A DNA stretch of 64,000 nt from Semisulcospira habei (GCA_036245525.1 BTPG01000006.1:72683526-72747525); one strand, 5' to 3'. Counted from the first letter of the stretch, positions 41,964 to 52,926 are shown. The notes: generated by a model not told the origin, from the letters alone. Made by a program: numbers and translations.

Positions 41964-43148
41964 AATGTGACATCTGAACAGACCAGATCGCCACTCTCCG
42001 CATCATCGTCACCGTGGAACAGTCTCTGGAGTGGAGCGTCAACTTTGTGGATTATGAGAAAGCATTTGACATCGTGGACCGAGAGACTCTGTGGAAACTC
42101 CTACGACACTATGGTGTACCCACAAAGCTTGTCCGCCTGATCAAGAGCAGCTACGATGGCATGACATGTCGCGTGATCCACGAAGGGCAGTTCACCAGGG
42201 AGCTCCAGGTCAGAACTGGTGTCAGGCAGGGGTGTCTGCTGTCTCCGTTCCTCTTCCTACTGGCCATAGACTGGGTCATGAAGATGACCACAGACGAACT
42301 GGAATACAGTGGACACTGTGGACACAGCTTGACGACCTCGATTTTGCAGATGACTTGGCATTACTGTCCCACACTCATCAACAAATGCATGACAAGACCA
42401 CGAGGCTTGCTGACATCTCGTCCCAAGTGGGCCTCACCATTCACAAACAGAAAACAAAGACAATGAGGCTGAACGCAACCAGGGAAGAACCAGTCTTGCT
42501 TGCTGGCACCCCGTTGGAGGAGGTGGAGTCCTTCACCTATCTCGGGTGCATCATAGACAAAAAAGGCGGCACTGATGCAGATGTCAGAGCACGAATCGGT
42601 AAAGCCAGAGCAGCCTTTCTCCAGTTGAAAAAAGTGTGGAGTTCCAGAGAGCTGTCACAACACACCAAAGTCCGGATTTTCAACTCCAATGTAAAAGCAG
42701 TTCTCCTATATGGAGCAGAGACATGGAGATTGACAAAAACCACAGTCAACAGAGTACAGACCTTCATGAACAGTTGCCTTAGAAGAATTTTGAAAATCCA
42801 CTGGCCAGAGAAGATCAGCAACGTCAGACTCTGGGAGAAAACAGAGCAGATAACAGCAGAGAATGAAATTGGGCGAAGAAGATGGGGATGGATCAGTCAC
42901 AGTCTGAGAAAGCCAGCTTCCAGTATCACTAGGCAGGCATTGTCATGGAACCCCCCAGGGAAAGAGGAAAAGAGGTAGGCCGAGAAACTCCTGGCGTCGA
43001 GACCTCCAAGCAGACATCAAAAGACTGGGAGCCAGCTGGAGTAGAATCGAAGGAGAAGCACAGGACAGGAGTTGCTGGAGGTCTCTCATCGACGGCCTAT
43101 ACCCGGGTAGGGGTGACAGGCGTAAGTAAGTAATGTGACATCTGAACA
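41964..43148 (+). mobile_element. RTE-like LINE, 5'-truncated copy with 17 bp target duplication
   Basis: AATGTGACATCTGAACA at 41964-41980 is repeated at 43132-43148. The insert (41981-43131) encodes the RT catalytic half and C-terminus and ends in a (TAAG)n tail. It lacks the 5' two thirds. It is nearly identical to the copy at 53928-56030, so both moved recently. It lies in an intron of the PHF21A homologue, antisense to the gene. Confidence 0.9.
42014..42978 (+). pseudogene. Broken RTE-like reverse transcriptase
   Basis: Frame 1 (42014-42300) reads [20 protein letters not shown] and [20 protein letters not shown] small deletion near 42295 shifts to a second frame (about 42310-42978) with [13 protein letters not shown], the catalytic FADD box. 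Compared with the copy at 53933 it has also lost about 13 nt near 42038, and it shifts again near 42950. It cannot make a full RT. Confidence 0.85.
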
Positions 43149-46100
43149 CTGTACAAAAACCTAGTTCGTCTCAACGTGTAATTATCCTCGTCTAAAAATA
43201 TTAGCAGCAGACAACACAGATACGGAGATAGTTTCGGCTGCTACAGACATGCGCATTTGAATACAAATGTGGCATCACACTGATTCTGTCAAGCAGACAC
43301 TTCTTTGGCGGTGTACCTCCAAAAGTGATTGTACAACTAGAATGACATTCCTTGCAAGGAATCAGCTTGGTGACTGATACAGAGCCTAGCAAATGGAAGT
43401 TAGTAGTAGCATCAGAGATTTGAAATACTGTGCCAGCCTGGATTGACAGGGCTGGTGCGAGATCAGTGCCGAGTCAGGTGGCAAGACAGATTCGAGGAGA
43501 GGAGAAAAATCAAGTTCCTGTCTGGTGAGGGTGAGACCGATAGAGATGAAAACAGACCGACAGAGATGAAAACAAAGCTACATTTTGACTTGTAAGTACC
43601 ATTCCGTACATTTTATACGACCCGTGTACGCTACATCGTTGTTTATGTTCCCTTGATTCAACACACTTCACGCTCGCGTGTTGAGCCGAGATTACATTAG
43701 AAACTGGCAGGAGACGTGCAGTGAACCACAGGTGTTTGTTACACACTACAAATGTGTCACAGCAATGACAGTATACACACGAGGTGTGATGTTGGAAAGT
43801 TACCGGCTGTGGGCTGGCAGTTGAGTGCCTGTGAGCAGGCCTGCACAAATGCTTTCTAGTATGGTATGAAGTATATAACAGCATTCAGTAACCTTTCAGC
43901 ATGTGGAGACTGGTCGGCTTCAGGTGATACAGTTTGTTCTTGTTCAGAAGTATTCACGGTTTACAATTCTGAGCATGCCATTTATTGATCGCATGGTGTG
44001 TGTGTGTGTACGCCTGTGAAGTTGTGCATGTGTGTGTGTAGTTGTAGGACTGGATGTGTACAGCAGACAATGTCACATGATTTTCTTTCAGATGTATTTC
44101 GCCAATGACCCCACAGTAATCAGTCTGCCAAGACTCAATACCTGTCAGGTTAGTACTCTCTTTCACTAATGTGTTTAATGTGTGTAAATGTTACATATGT
44201 ACCATGAATCCATTTTCATACCAGCAATCCATTTTCAAATGATACTGACAGTTGTGCATTACAGACTTTTTGTAAGGTTGGATGAGAAGTATAATTTCTG
44301 TAGCAACATTGATCATTGTGAATTATAACAGTAATGTTTTGCCTGTCCTTTAAATTTTTAATGTGTGGAGTGTTCTGCACAGAGTACCCGAAATGGTACA
44401 GGAGTTGCTATTAGCTTACACATTTGGTTGTCACTGTATACTAACACTGTATACTATGCTAATACAGCTGCATCTATTTCAACTAAACAAGAAAAAATAG
44501 AAGTGTACATGACAGGTTGTACAGTTGACTTGATCAGTAACCTGATCTCACCTTTTGTTCTTGGCCTTGGTAATTTTGAATTTTATGTGCATACAGTCTG
44601 TACCTGTGTGCACTTGCTTTCTCTGTATCAAATTGTGTGTGTGTGTGTGTCTGTGTGTGTGCAATTTTTGTAGCACACACACACTCACCCCATGTCTTGT
44701 ACTTAAAATAGTTCCTAGTGTACTGTGTAGTAAGTCATTATGATAGTATCGCCCCCAATTATGTTCAAGCATTACTTTATAATTTACAGTTGCAGGTGCA
44801 GGTGATTTTGAGACGTATACAGCACCTTGGCTCATTAATGACACTGTTTTACACTGTACTCTTCCAAGCTGTTTCCATTTCGCCAATTGTTAGGGTGATT
44901 GTACAAATCAGGACACAATACCCCATCATCAGTTACTCACTATTATGCTTCATTTTTTTCAGACTCCAAAAAGCGCTGAGGCTGACAAGAACTCAAAGAG
45001 CAGAATTTGATACGCGTGGGACTGGATGCCACAGACAGTACTTAGAACTGGACAGTGTCTCTCCATTGGCTATTATAGTCTCTCTGCTTAAAAATTTCTT
45101 GTTTAGTATTGTTACATGCTGCAGAATGATGAAACAGTGCGTCTCCAGAGATTACAGATTTCACTTATATCACATAAAGAGTGATCAACCATACAAAACA
45201 TTCTGGGACTGATAAGGATTTGACTGATGGTGTAAAATATACTCCCAAAAGTGTATGGCTTTTTCTTGAAATACTACTGCTTTGTACCTGTCTGTATTGT
45301 AGGGGAGGGTTAGACACACGCACAAGTTAGGGTAGAACTTCTTCCTCGAACACTGGGTAGAACTATACTTGTTCACAGAATGGCATTGTATCATCACTAG
45401 AATGCTGTGAAAGCCAATCACGGTTTGAAAATCCCTTTTTCACCCATGGCAGAGGAGGGGATGTGATTTACAGTGGCTGTTGAGATCAGTGTTTTGATTT
45501 ACTTTTTTGATCAAAATCAGAGAAACATTGATTGTTTAAAAAATTGCAAGAAACTGGAGCATGTTGTGTGTGTGTGAACTCAAACATGTGTGTTCTCGTG
45601 CATGTTTGTGTAATCAAGCATGCGGTTTGTGTGCAAGGTTGTTTGCATGTGTGTGTGTGCTCGCATATTTGTGTGTGTTTAGTACGCATGCGCACGCGTG
45701 TGTGCATACTACAGATAAAGGTATGTGCATATTTTCATTTACAGAGTGAAATCTGTGAAGTGTGTGTGTGTGTGGACTCATAGTCATACATGTGTGTTCT
45801 CATGCATGTTTGTGTACTCATGCATGTGGTGTGTGTGCAAGGTTGTTTGCATCATATGTGTGTGCTCGTGTATTTGTGTGTGGTTATGCATGCTCGCGTG
45901 CGTATTCAGCACCACAGATAAAGGTACGTGCATATCGTCATTTACAGAGTGAAATCTGTTAAGTGCTGCCCACGATTCACATGCACGTAAGTTGTGCTTG
46001 TGCACCCCAGTGCCATGGTTACATTGGTGCAAACACACACATCATCATTTAGGCTGTGCCCGATAACCTACCCTGCTCCCAAACACACACACACTGGCCG

Positions 46101-46429
46101 GCAGACTGACACAATATCTTTTGGGTTCGTTCAGGTTCATTTGGGTAAAAAGACTGTTCGACAACAAAGACAACAATGGCCGCGTACGAGTTTCTGCGGC
46201 ACATTGCTTGCTTTGCAAAACAAACCAGTCCGCGAGTATTCTGACAAACCATACATTTTCACAGCTCCGAAACACCATTATTTGACTTCTAAGTGTGTTT
46301 TATGTTCATAAATTGTGCATACTCAGTAAACGCTTTTTTCAACAATTTTTTTTTAGCCCAGATAGGAACCTAGGGGCTTTAAGTGTAGAATTCGGAGATA
46401 AATAAACAATGCAACATTAAGAAAAACGA
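43149..46429. other. Intronic stretch without recognised exons
   Basis: TG/CA-rich DNA between the RTE-like LINE and DIRS-like element B. Open frames on both strands are rich in Cys, His and Val from (TG)n and do not look like real proteins. A Kozak-like ATG at 46174 opens a short 22-codon frame only. Confidence 0.45.
45555..45965. repeat. Two ~200 bp TG-rich tandem copies
   Basis: Both copies contain ACATGTGTGTTCT, GTGCAAGGTTGTTTGCAT, CAGATAAAGGTA and CATTTACAGAGTGAAATCTG in the same order at ~200 bp spacing. Confidence 0.85.
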
Positions 46430-46469
46430 TATGCATTTTTCTTTAAAAGGTATTTTTTCGAAAAATACT

Positions 46470-46650
46470 TACCGATGACATGACAAATGGGAGTGTCTAC
46501 TACGTGCTCAAATTCTAGCCTACGAACCCGTTGTGTGCACACACAACCCGGGAGGCACTCGGGGAACCCTCCAGAGGGGCCAAGAGTTGTCTCCCGGACC
46601 TGCCTATCCGGTTCCGAGTCACCTGACTCGCCAGTCAGATACTAGGCTCA
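46470..46650. repeat. Left inverted terminal repeat of element B
   Basis: TTACCGATGACATGACAAAT ... GACTCGCCAGTCAG is the reverse complement of 52745-52926. It contains an internal palindrome around GTTGTGTGCACACACAAC. Confidence 0.8.
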
Positions 46651-46687
46651 CCAGCGGCAAGCGGGGCAGGTGGGAGGGTCCTCCGTG

Positions 46688-46775
46688 TCATGTCATCGGT
46701 AAGTATTTTTCGAAAAAATACCTTTTAAAGAAAAATGCATTTATTTCATCAAAAACATTACCGATGACATGACAA
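46688..46775. repeat. Internal complementary region of element B
   Basis: Joins the complement of the left outer end (GTATTTTTCGAAAAAATACC ... AAATGCAT) to the complement of the right outer end (TTATTTCATCAAAAACATTA). It differs from element A's version at only a couple of positions. Confidence 0.9.
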
Positions 46776-46876
46776 ATGGGAGAATCACGAATAGGAGGAG
46801 GGTGCCGCCCCGGTACTACCGGAGACCAAGACCGTCCTCCCATTGCTAATTCCCAGGTAACGAGCTAGGTGCGTAC

Positions 46877-49792
46877 CTACGGCGCCTGCAGCGCCGGGAG
46901 GGAGTGCTGTGCCACCGTGAGGTCCCCCAACAAGGCGAGGTTGTCTCGCTGTCCCGCCAGATCCCGAAGGTAGAAACGAGCGAAGGTAGATTCTGCTCGC
47001 CAGCCCACCGCGGCCACGATGTCCTTGACAGCGCAGTTCCGATCGAATGCGACGCTCGTGGCCATGGCGCGTACTTCGTGTGCGCGGATCTTCAGTCTCT
47101 GCGCTACGCTTGGGGAGAGATCCATGTATGCCGATCGTATGACCCAGCGCAGCCAGGAGGAGATCGTCTGGGCTGTGATATCAGTCTTGCCCTGGCGTAT
47201 GGGCAGGAAGAGGCGGGAGCGCCCTCTACGGGTAACTTTGGTACGGCGCAGGTAGATGCGTAGGGCACGCACGGGATCCTGTCGCCGAGTCTCCGGAGAG
47301 CAGGCAGGCCCTCCCAGGGGCCGCAAGGTGATGATCTGTGGAGCAGTTAGGGGCGACCTTGTTTTGGCAATAAAGCTGGGGTCCGTTAAGAGCTGCACGG
47401 AGCGATCTGCCCTGAACTGGAGGCAGTCTGGGCGGGTAGAAAGAGCGTGTAGCTCGCTAACTCTGGACGCGGTGGCCAAGGCTAGCAGGAAGCAGGTCTT
47501 GCGTGTCACATTTGCCAGAGGGGCTAGAGCGAGTGGCTCGAACTGGGAAGAATTCAGCCACGTCAGGACCCAAGGTAGGTCCCAGCGAGGAACGAGAGAA
47601 CGCTGAGTCGGACGTTGGAGGCTGAAGCTGGACATGAGGTCGGAGAGGTCCTTACAGGCGCCGGGGTCTGGAAGGCCGAGATGACGGTACGTGTCTGCGA
47701 CCATGGATAAGTATCCCCTGATGGTGATGGGCGCCAAACCTTGGACCTCGAAGAGCCATAGGAGAAAGTCCGCTAGCTGTGGGTTAGTCAGTCCGGTGGG
47801 TAGGAGGCGACGGGCGTCGCACCAGGCACACAAGACGCGCCACTTCCCTTCGTAAACACGCCGGGTGGAAGGCTTGCGGGCTGCAGCGATTGCCTCCACT
47901 GCTGCACCAGAGAAGCCTCGAGCGGTGAGGGCGCGCTGCACAACCTCCAGGCGTGAAGAGACAGGCGTTCGGGACAAGGGTGGAAGAGAGCCTGCCTGGG
48001 CTGCTTGAGCATGGAACGGGGCGTGGGAAGGCGCAGGGGAGGAGAGGTGGCGAGGTTGAGTAGGTCGGTGGTCCAGGACCGGGCCCAAACCAGCGGGGCG
48101 ACCAGAAGCAGGACTGCGTTGCTCCCTCGAAGTTTGTGGAGGACCTTGGGAATGAGGACTGTTGGGGGATACGCGTAAGCGATGAGGCCGTCCCAAGGAA
48201 TCGAGAGGGCATCGACTGCCCAGGCCAGCGGGTCTGGAATCGGGGAGACGAAGAGGGGAAGCTGGCGGTTCCACCTCGTAGCAAAGAGGTCGATTAAGGG
48301 AGTCTCCCAACGGGCGCAGATCATCCGGAAGATATCCGGGCGCAACGTCCATTCTGTGTGGAGCAACTGGCCGCGGCGAGAGAGCGAGTCCGCCAACACA
48401 TTCAAGTGGCCAGGAATGTGTCGTGCGAGGAGTGTAATGTCGCGTTCCTCGGCCCAGCGCATCAAACGGAAGAGGAGCATACAGAGGTCGGGAGATCGGG
48501 TGCCCCCCTGTCTCTGGATGTAGGCCACCACCGTCGAGTTGTCGGAGAGGACGAGAAGCCGCTGGTTCCTGAGCTGGTTCTCCCAAACGAAGAGGGCTTG
48601 CCAGACTGCCTGCAGCTCTAACCAATTGCTGTGCTTGTCCGCAAACTCCGGGGGCCAGAGGCCGGAAGCCGAGGAGAATTGAGGAAGCAGGTGGGCTCCC
48701 CACCCCGAGAGGCTCGCGTCGACACACAGGGAGAGGTGCGGGGGAGGGGAGGACAAAGGGACTCCCGAAGCCAACCAAGCCGTGTCGGTCCAGCGTAGAA
48801 GGTGAGGGCGAACCAGGGGGGAAACCGGGACCAGGTGGGTAAGGTCGCCAGAAGAGGGTCTCCAGAGAAGCAGGAGGTGCAGCTGAAGGGGGCGGGCGTA
48901 GAGGCGACCCAGGGGGAGAAGGTCCGCCGCTGCGTTGATCAGTCCGAGGAGTTGAAGCCAAACTCGGGCGGGAGCTGCTTCCTGCTGAGCTAGCTGGTTG
49001 GCGAAGGTGGCCAACTTCCGAATCCGGGGATCCGGGAGGCGAACAACGTTGAGATCGGTGGCAAAATCCATTCCGAGATGAATGAAGCGGCGCGAGGGCG
49101 TGAGATCTGACTTCCCGACGTTGAGGAGGAACCCCCGTCGCGACAGCAGACGCATCAGTGTATCCCTGTCCTCTTCCAAGACGGACTCGACGTGGTTCCT
49201 CAGGAAGAGATCGTCGAGGTAGTTGGACATAGGGCTGAGAGACGACTGCCGTGCCTTGGCCATAACTGCATCCATCAAGCGGGTGAAGACCCAGGGGCTG
49301 AGGTTGAGGCCGAAGGGTAGGGCTCGAAACTGGTAAACGGTTCCATCGAACGCGAAGCGCAGATACCTCTGGGCGGCCGGATGTATGGGTACGTGTAGGT
49401 AAGCGTCGGAGAGATCCAGGCTGACGGCGTAATCCATGGGTCGCACCGCGGTACGCAGGGCTCGGGCCGTCTCCATGTGGAAGGAAGGAGCCACGATGAA
49501 GCGATTTAGGGCTGAGAGGTCGATCACTGGGCGCCACTTGCCGCCAGGCTTGGGGACGACGAAGAGTCTGCTGTAAAATCCCAGCGAGTCTGCGCGGCGC
49601 ACAACCTCTGTGGCATCCTTCCTCAAGAGAGAGTCGACTTCCCCCCGTAGGGCGCACTCCTTGAGCGGGTCTGCGGGGATCTCGGTCCACAGCGGAGTCG
49701 TACGCAGAGGAGGAGGGTAACGAAAGGAGATCCGTAGGCCGCCGGAAACAGTGTCTAAAATCCACGGGTCTTCTGGAATCAGTAATCGCCAC
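46877..49792 (-). CDS. DIRS tyrosine recombinase (element B)
   Basis: 971-codon open frame, the same length as in element A. The last ~350 residues are the recombinase: STRRVYEGKWRVLCAWC, TIRGYLSMVADTYRHLG, catalytic Arg in ASRVSELHALS, HEVR and Tyr in FARFYLRD, so R-H-R-Y is complete. The upstream part overlaps RT/RNase H in another frame and keeps no stop over ~1.9 kb, as in A. Confidence 0.85.
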   Translation of the reverse strand: MAITDSRRPVDFRHCFRRPTDLLSLPSSSAYDSAVDRDPRRPAQGVRPTGGSRLSLEEGCHRGCAPRRLAGILQQTLRRPQAWRQVAPSDRPLSPKSLHRGSFLPHGDGPSPAYRGATHGLRRQPGSLRRLPTRTHTSGRPEVSALRVRWNRLPVSSPTLRPQPQPLGLHPLDGCSYGQGTAVVSQPYVQLPRRSLPEEPRRVRLGRGQGYTDASAVATGVPPQRREVRSHALAPLHSSRNGFCHRSQRCSPPGSPDSEVGHLRQPASSAGSSSRPSLASTPRTDQRSGGPSPPGSPLRPPPSAAPPASLETLFWRPYPPGPGFPPGSPSPSTLDRHGLVGFGSPFVLPSPAPLPVCRREPLGVGSPPASSILLGFRPLAPGVCGQAQQLVRAAGSLASPLRLGEPAQEPAASRPLRQLDGGGLHPETGGHPISRPLYAPLPFDALGRGTRHYTPRTTHSWPLECVGGLALSPRPVAPHRMDVAPGYLPDDLRPLGDSLNRPLCYEVEPPASPLRLPDSRPAGLGSRCPLDSLGRPHRLRVSPNSPHSQGPPQTSREQRSPASGRPAGLGPVLDHRPTQPRHLSSPAPSHAPFHAQAAQAGSLPPLSRTPVSSRLEVVQRALTARGFSGAAVEAIAAARKPSTRRVYEGKWRVLCAWCDARRLLPTGLTNPQLADFLLWLFEVQGLAPITIRGYLSMVADTYRHLGLPDPGACKDLSDLMSSFSLQRPTQRSLVPRWDLPWVLTWLNSSQFEPLALAPLANVTRKTCFLLALATASRVSELHALSTRPDCLQFRADRSVQLLTDPSFIAKTRSPLTAPQIITLRPLGGPACSPETRRQDPVRALRIYLRRTKVTRRGRSRLFLPIRQGKTDITAQTISSWLRWVIRSAYMDLSPSVAQRLKIRAHEVRAMATSVAFDRNCAVKDIVAAVGWRAESTFARFYLRDLAGQRDNLALLGDLTVAQHSLPALQAP

Positions 49793-50127
49793 TCGTCGCT
49801 GAAGAGGGCGAGCCTGCCGCCGACTGGAGGACCCGAGACGGCCGGCGGAGGCGGAGGAGGGGAGGAGTCACTGAGCCCGCCCGCGCCCAGGGCGACGGGT
49901 GGGACGGGGCCAAGCGGGGGCGGGGGCGTTAGCTTGGCCGGGGCGACCGAAGGCGGGGCGACGGCGACGCAGGGACTGCGGCTGGGTTGTTGACGTCGGG
50001 GCGACGGGTCTGGAGATCCGCAGGGGGCGACCCACGGCCTTGCGGGCTGCCTGAAAGCGCCGAGGAACAGACTTGGGAGGCCACCTGTCCGCATTGGAAT
50101 CCTTGACGGCTTGCCAGGTGTCACCAA
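47788..50127 (-). CDS. DIRS reverse transcriptase / RNase H / methyltransferase-like (element B)
   Basis: 779-codon frame. RT has VPKPGGKWRPVIDLSALN, SLDLSDAYLHVPIHP, LPFGLNLSPWVF and catalytic YLDD at 303-306. RNase H has LCVDASLSGWG, NWLELQAVW, LVLSDNSTVVAY and HIPGHLNVLADSLSR. The C-terminal methyltransferase-like segment IDLFATRWNRQLP ... AYAYPPTVL follows. No inactivating change is visible. The N-terminus overlaps the gag C-terminus in a different frame. Confidence 0.9.
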   Translation of the reverse strand: MVTPGKPSRIPMRTGGLPSLFLGAFRQPARPWVAPCGSPDPSPRRQQPSRSPCVAVAPPSVAPAKLTPPPPLGPVPPVALGAGGLSDSSPPPPPPAVSGPPVGGRLALFSDEWRLLIPEDPWILDTVSGGLRISFRYPPPLRTTPLWTEIPADPLKECALRGEVDSLLRKDATEVVRRADSLGFYSRLFVVPKPGGKWRPVIDLSALNRFIVAPSFHMETARALRTAVRPMDYAVSLDLSDAYLHVPIHPAAQRYLRFAFDGTVYQFRALPFGLNLSPWVFTRLMDAVMAKARQSSLSPMSNYLDDLFLRNHVESVLEEDRDTLMRLLSRRGFLLNVGKSDLTPSRRFIHLGMDFATDLNVVRLPDPRIRKLATFANQLAQQEAAPARVWLQLLGLINAAADLLPLGRLYARPLQLHLLLLWRPSSGDLTHLVPVSPLVRPHLLRWTDTAWLASGVPLSSPPPHLSLCVDASLSGWGAHLLPQFSSASGLWPPEFADKHSNWLELQAVWQALFVWENQLRNQRLLVLSDNSTVVAYIQRQGGTRSPDLCMLLFRLMRWAEERDITLLARHIPGHLNVLADSLSRRGQLLHTEWTLRPDIFRMICARWETPLIDLFATRWNRQLPLFVSPIPDPLAWAVDALSIPWDGLIAYAYPPTVLIPKVLHKLRGSNAVLLLVAPLVWARSWTTDLLNLATSPPLRLPTPRSMLKQPRQALFHPCPERLSLHAWRLCSAPSPLEASLVQQWRQSLQPASLPPGVFTKGSGASCVPGATPVASYPPD

Positions 50128-51897
50128 AGAGAAGGGGTCCCCCGAGGGGGGCCCGACGCAGCTGGGTCTTCAGGTCGGCAGGCATTCCCCGGCAGGCCTG
50201 CAGGACAGCGTCGCGGCGGAGTAAATCACAATTGGCGGCTGCAGCCATAGCGTTGACCGAAGAGTGATACGCGGCGCGGCTGGCCGCTTCAGCGAGGACG
50301 AGGAGGTCGCCAAGAAGAGGGGTCAGGGACGGGTGCCACGAATCTTCCACGCGCCGGAGGAAGGCTTGCGTAAGGAGCTCCATGAAGCCGGCGCAGGCCA
50401 AGGAATTCCTGACAAGCGAAGCCGTCTTGTCCAAACCCGCGGGAGCGCGCGTCTGAGTGCAGAGGCCCCACCCGCCTGAACCACGGCGGCTGGATCCACC
50501 GGAGGGAGAGGGCAGAGGAAGGCCTGGGAATGGCCGGCGTACCACTGCTGGCGGAAGTACATATCGAGGTCCGGAGGCCATCTGTGGTCCGAGAAGAAAT
50601 TACTGTCTCTTGAGTCAGACAACAGGTGGGCCGAGAACACATCCCGAAGCTCACGAAAGGAGGGGGGCTGAGGGAGAGTCTTGAACTTCTTTACCTGTCT
50701 ACCCGCGTCGACGAAGGCAGAAGGCTTCCTCTTCAGGGGGGGGGATGGAGGGCAGTCCGCTGCCGGAAGCGTGGCGGAGATGAGGCGAGCGACCTCGTCG
50801 AGGGCCAGAAGAACCTCTGTGCGGGAGGAGGCCGGTAACCCGTGGGCTGTCGACGCATCCGAAGGAGGGAGCGGCGAAGGAGAGCGGCTGAGACCTCCGA
50901 GGAGAACTGAGATGGAATCATCAGGGAGAAGACTCAACGAATCGTCGTCCACGCCGCCGAGAGCCGTCGAAGAGGGACGGCGACCGTGACTCCGAGAGCG
51001 AGCAGCTCGACGAGGACGAGGGGAGCCATAAGGCGCCGAAGCACGCAGGGGAGAGCGACGTCCGCGACGGCGACGCGACGCACTAGAGGAGCGGGAACGG
51101 CGGCGGCGACCAGACGAGCGACTACGAGCTGGAGACCGTGATCCTCGGGAACGAGGAGGAAGGAAGGAGGCTGGGCGAGGGGAAGGGGAACGGGCGGGAC
51201 GAGGCAGACGGCGGGGAACGTGGGACGAACGCCGCGAAGAGGTAGAGCGCGAAGGTCCATGGTCCAGATGACGAGAAGAATCCCGAACTTCACGACGCTC
51301 ACACGAAGGAGCGCGAGAGTGGTGGTCCGACTTCGATCGTAAGGAGGAACTGGACACAGGTAGTGGTGTGGTGAGTGTGCGCGAATGTCTCCGCGAGCTG
51401 GACTCTGTGGCGAGGCGGCTCGCAGCGGCCGAGGGGGATCCAAGGCCTTCCTAGGAGACGAGTGGGGACCGGTTGACCATGGACGGCGCGAGGCACGTCT
51501 CTCCGAACTGACCTCTGTCTCGAGATGGGTTCTCTGCCTGTCGTAAGGCTTGGTCCAAGCGCGTTCCCTCCTGGGAATCCGCGCCTCGAACTCCCGACTC
51601 CGCACACTACCTTGCTGTGTCCACTGTGGAGATCTTTCCAGACTGGGGCCATCGGGGGCAAGAGCGGTCGGTGTGTCTGAGATGACAGCCGGCACTTCCG
51701 CAGGTCTTGCAACAGGCACAGGTGTCGGGCGTTCACGTCGGTAGAAGCTCCAAAGTTGGGCCCAGCGGAGCTCCGGCCAGACGGCGCAAACGTCACAAGA
51801 ACGCTCAGATGTACAGCCGACACACGGCAGGCAGACCTTGTGCGAATCCGAGGGCCACTGGAAACCTCCACACTGCGTGCAGGTCACCAGGAGGGCA

Positions 51898-52496
51898 CTG
51901 CAACACACCAAACAAACAACGTGCCGGTACGTGGTCGAGACCAACAGGGCTCGTCCTACCAAGGGGAACCGTACCGAACGATATGGACAAACGGGCTGCG
52001 CCCCCAGGCTATACTGTTATAGCGCCCGAAGCTAAGCTTGCGTCTTTAGAACAAAGCCTACCCCAGCCAGGCTGGAGAGGAATGTGCGCCAAACAACAAT
52101 AGGTTTAGTTTAGTTTAGTTATTTGGGTTTAACGCCGCGCAGGCGACTAAGGCCATCACACGGCGGGCCAAACGACAATAGGGACGAAAGGCCGTGCCCC
52201 CAGGCAATAATGCTGTAGCGCTCTAAGCTAAGAGTGCGCTCTCGAAGCAAGCATACCCCAGCCAGGCCGGAGATGCAACATGAGCCACGCGCCGCAGCTG
52301 GTTTAACAATGCTCCCCGAAGGCTACCAGGGGAAGCCAGTAATTTCACCCCAAAGGGGAAAGGCGAGGGCACCAGGGCCCCGCCGAGCTAAGAGTCCCCG
52401 CTCAACGAAACCGAACAACACGAACAAGGTAGAGTCCAAAGGCACAGGCCGGTACCCCGCCCGGGGACCGGCTTCGGGCCCAACTAACTATCCTAC
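51898..52496 (-). other. Putative spliceosomal intron in gag leader of element B
   Basis: Donor AGAGAG|GTAGGATAG at 52496 and acceptor TTGGTGTGTTGCAG ending at 51898. It holds a micro-retroposon (52104-52166) and two diverged ~85 bp repeats (about 52005-52085 and 52195-52275), so it is free to vary in length. Confidence 0.7.
52088..52182 (-). mobile_element. Micro-retroposon copy 3 (63 bp) with 16 bp target duplication
   Basis: GCCAAACAACAATAGG (52088-52103) recurs with one mismatch at 52167-52182. The insert reads on the minus strand CCGCCGTGTGATGGCC ... GGCGTTAAACCCAAATAAC followed by a (CTAAA)3 tail. It lies in the gag intron of DIRS-like element B. Confidence 0.85.
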
Positions 52497-52544
52497 CTCT
52501 CTGCCGAAGCGGTAGCGGGAGAAGAGACGTCCATGTCGCCACCG

Positions 52545-52690
52545 GCGAAATGGCGGGAACCAGCAGGTCCGCCAAGCGAAGCCAACCAAGGAGGACGCCA
52601 AGCGAAGAAGCGCAAGCGAAGCTGCAGCGAAGCAAGAAGCGAAGCAGAAGCGAAGCAACAGGCGAAGCCAAAGTCACGGCGAACTCGAGC
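52545..52690. repeat. GAAGC-rich degenerate short repeat in element B leader
   Basis: AGCGAAGC and GAAGCAA units recur in this purine-rich tract (pyrimidine-rich on the element's sense strand). It is 5' of the gag ATG, so it is probably leader sequence. Element A has a related but less regular tract at 26625-26720. Confidence 0.7.
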
Positions 52691-52744
52691 ACCAAGACCG
52701 ACCGGTCGAAGGGAGCGCGAGGCTAGAACACGTCCGAAGGTCGT

Positions 52745-52926
52745 GAGCCTACGTAGCTGACTGGCGAGTCAGGTGACTCGGAACCGGATAGGCAGGTCCG
52801 GGAGACAACTCTTGGCCCCTCTGGAGGGTTCCCCGAGTGCCTCCCGGGTTGTGTGTGCACACAACGGGTTCGTAGGCTAGAATTTGAGCACGTAGTAGAC
52901 ACTCCCATTTGTCATGTCATCGGTAA
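52745..52926. repeat. Right inverted terminal repeat of element B
   Basis: Reverse complement of 46470-46650, ending GTCATGTCATCGGTAA and continuing TGTTTTTGATGAAATA to the element end. Confidence 0.85.

Larger units (their letters stand above)
49868..52534 (-). pseudogene. DIRS gag-like gene, frameshifted (element B)
   Basis: Proposed exon 1 52497-52534 (MDVSSPATASAE plus 2 nt), intron 51898-52496, then exon 2 from 51897. Exon 2 starts in frame with CTQCGGFQWP, CLPCVGC, CDVC and FYRRERP. A frameshift near 51380 moves the RS-rich tract and KRKPSAFVDAG to a second frame, and another near 50430 moves the C-terminal part (NAMAAAANCDLLRRDAVLQA) to a third. The order of domains matches element A. 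Either decay or sequencing error could explain the shifts. Confidence 0.75.

Noticed and set aside
43201..43392. Cys-rich minus-strand frame with KLIPCKECHSSC
   Set aside because: Short, no convincing splice borders and no family I can name; possibly a decayed gene fragment.
44718..45212. 164-codon plus-strand open frame
   Set aside because: Hydrophobic low-information composition, no recognisable domain, and it spans likely intronic DNA.
46174..46245. Kozak-like ATG with frame MAAYEFLRHIACFAKQ on the plus strand
   Set aside because: Only 22 codons before a stop, no donor site clearly following, and inside an intron of the minus-strand gene. Could be a first exon of another gene, but support is too thin.
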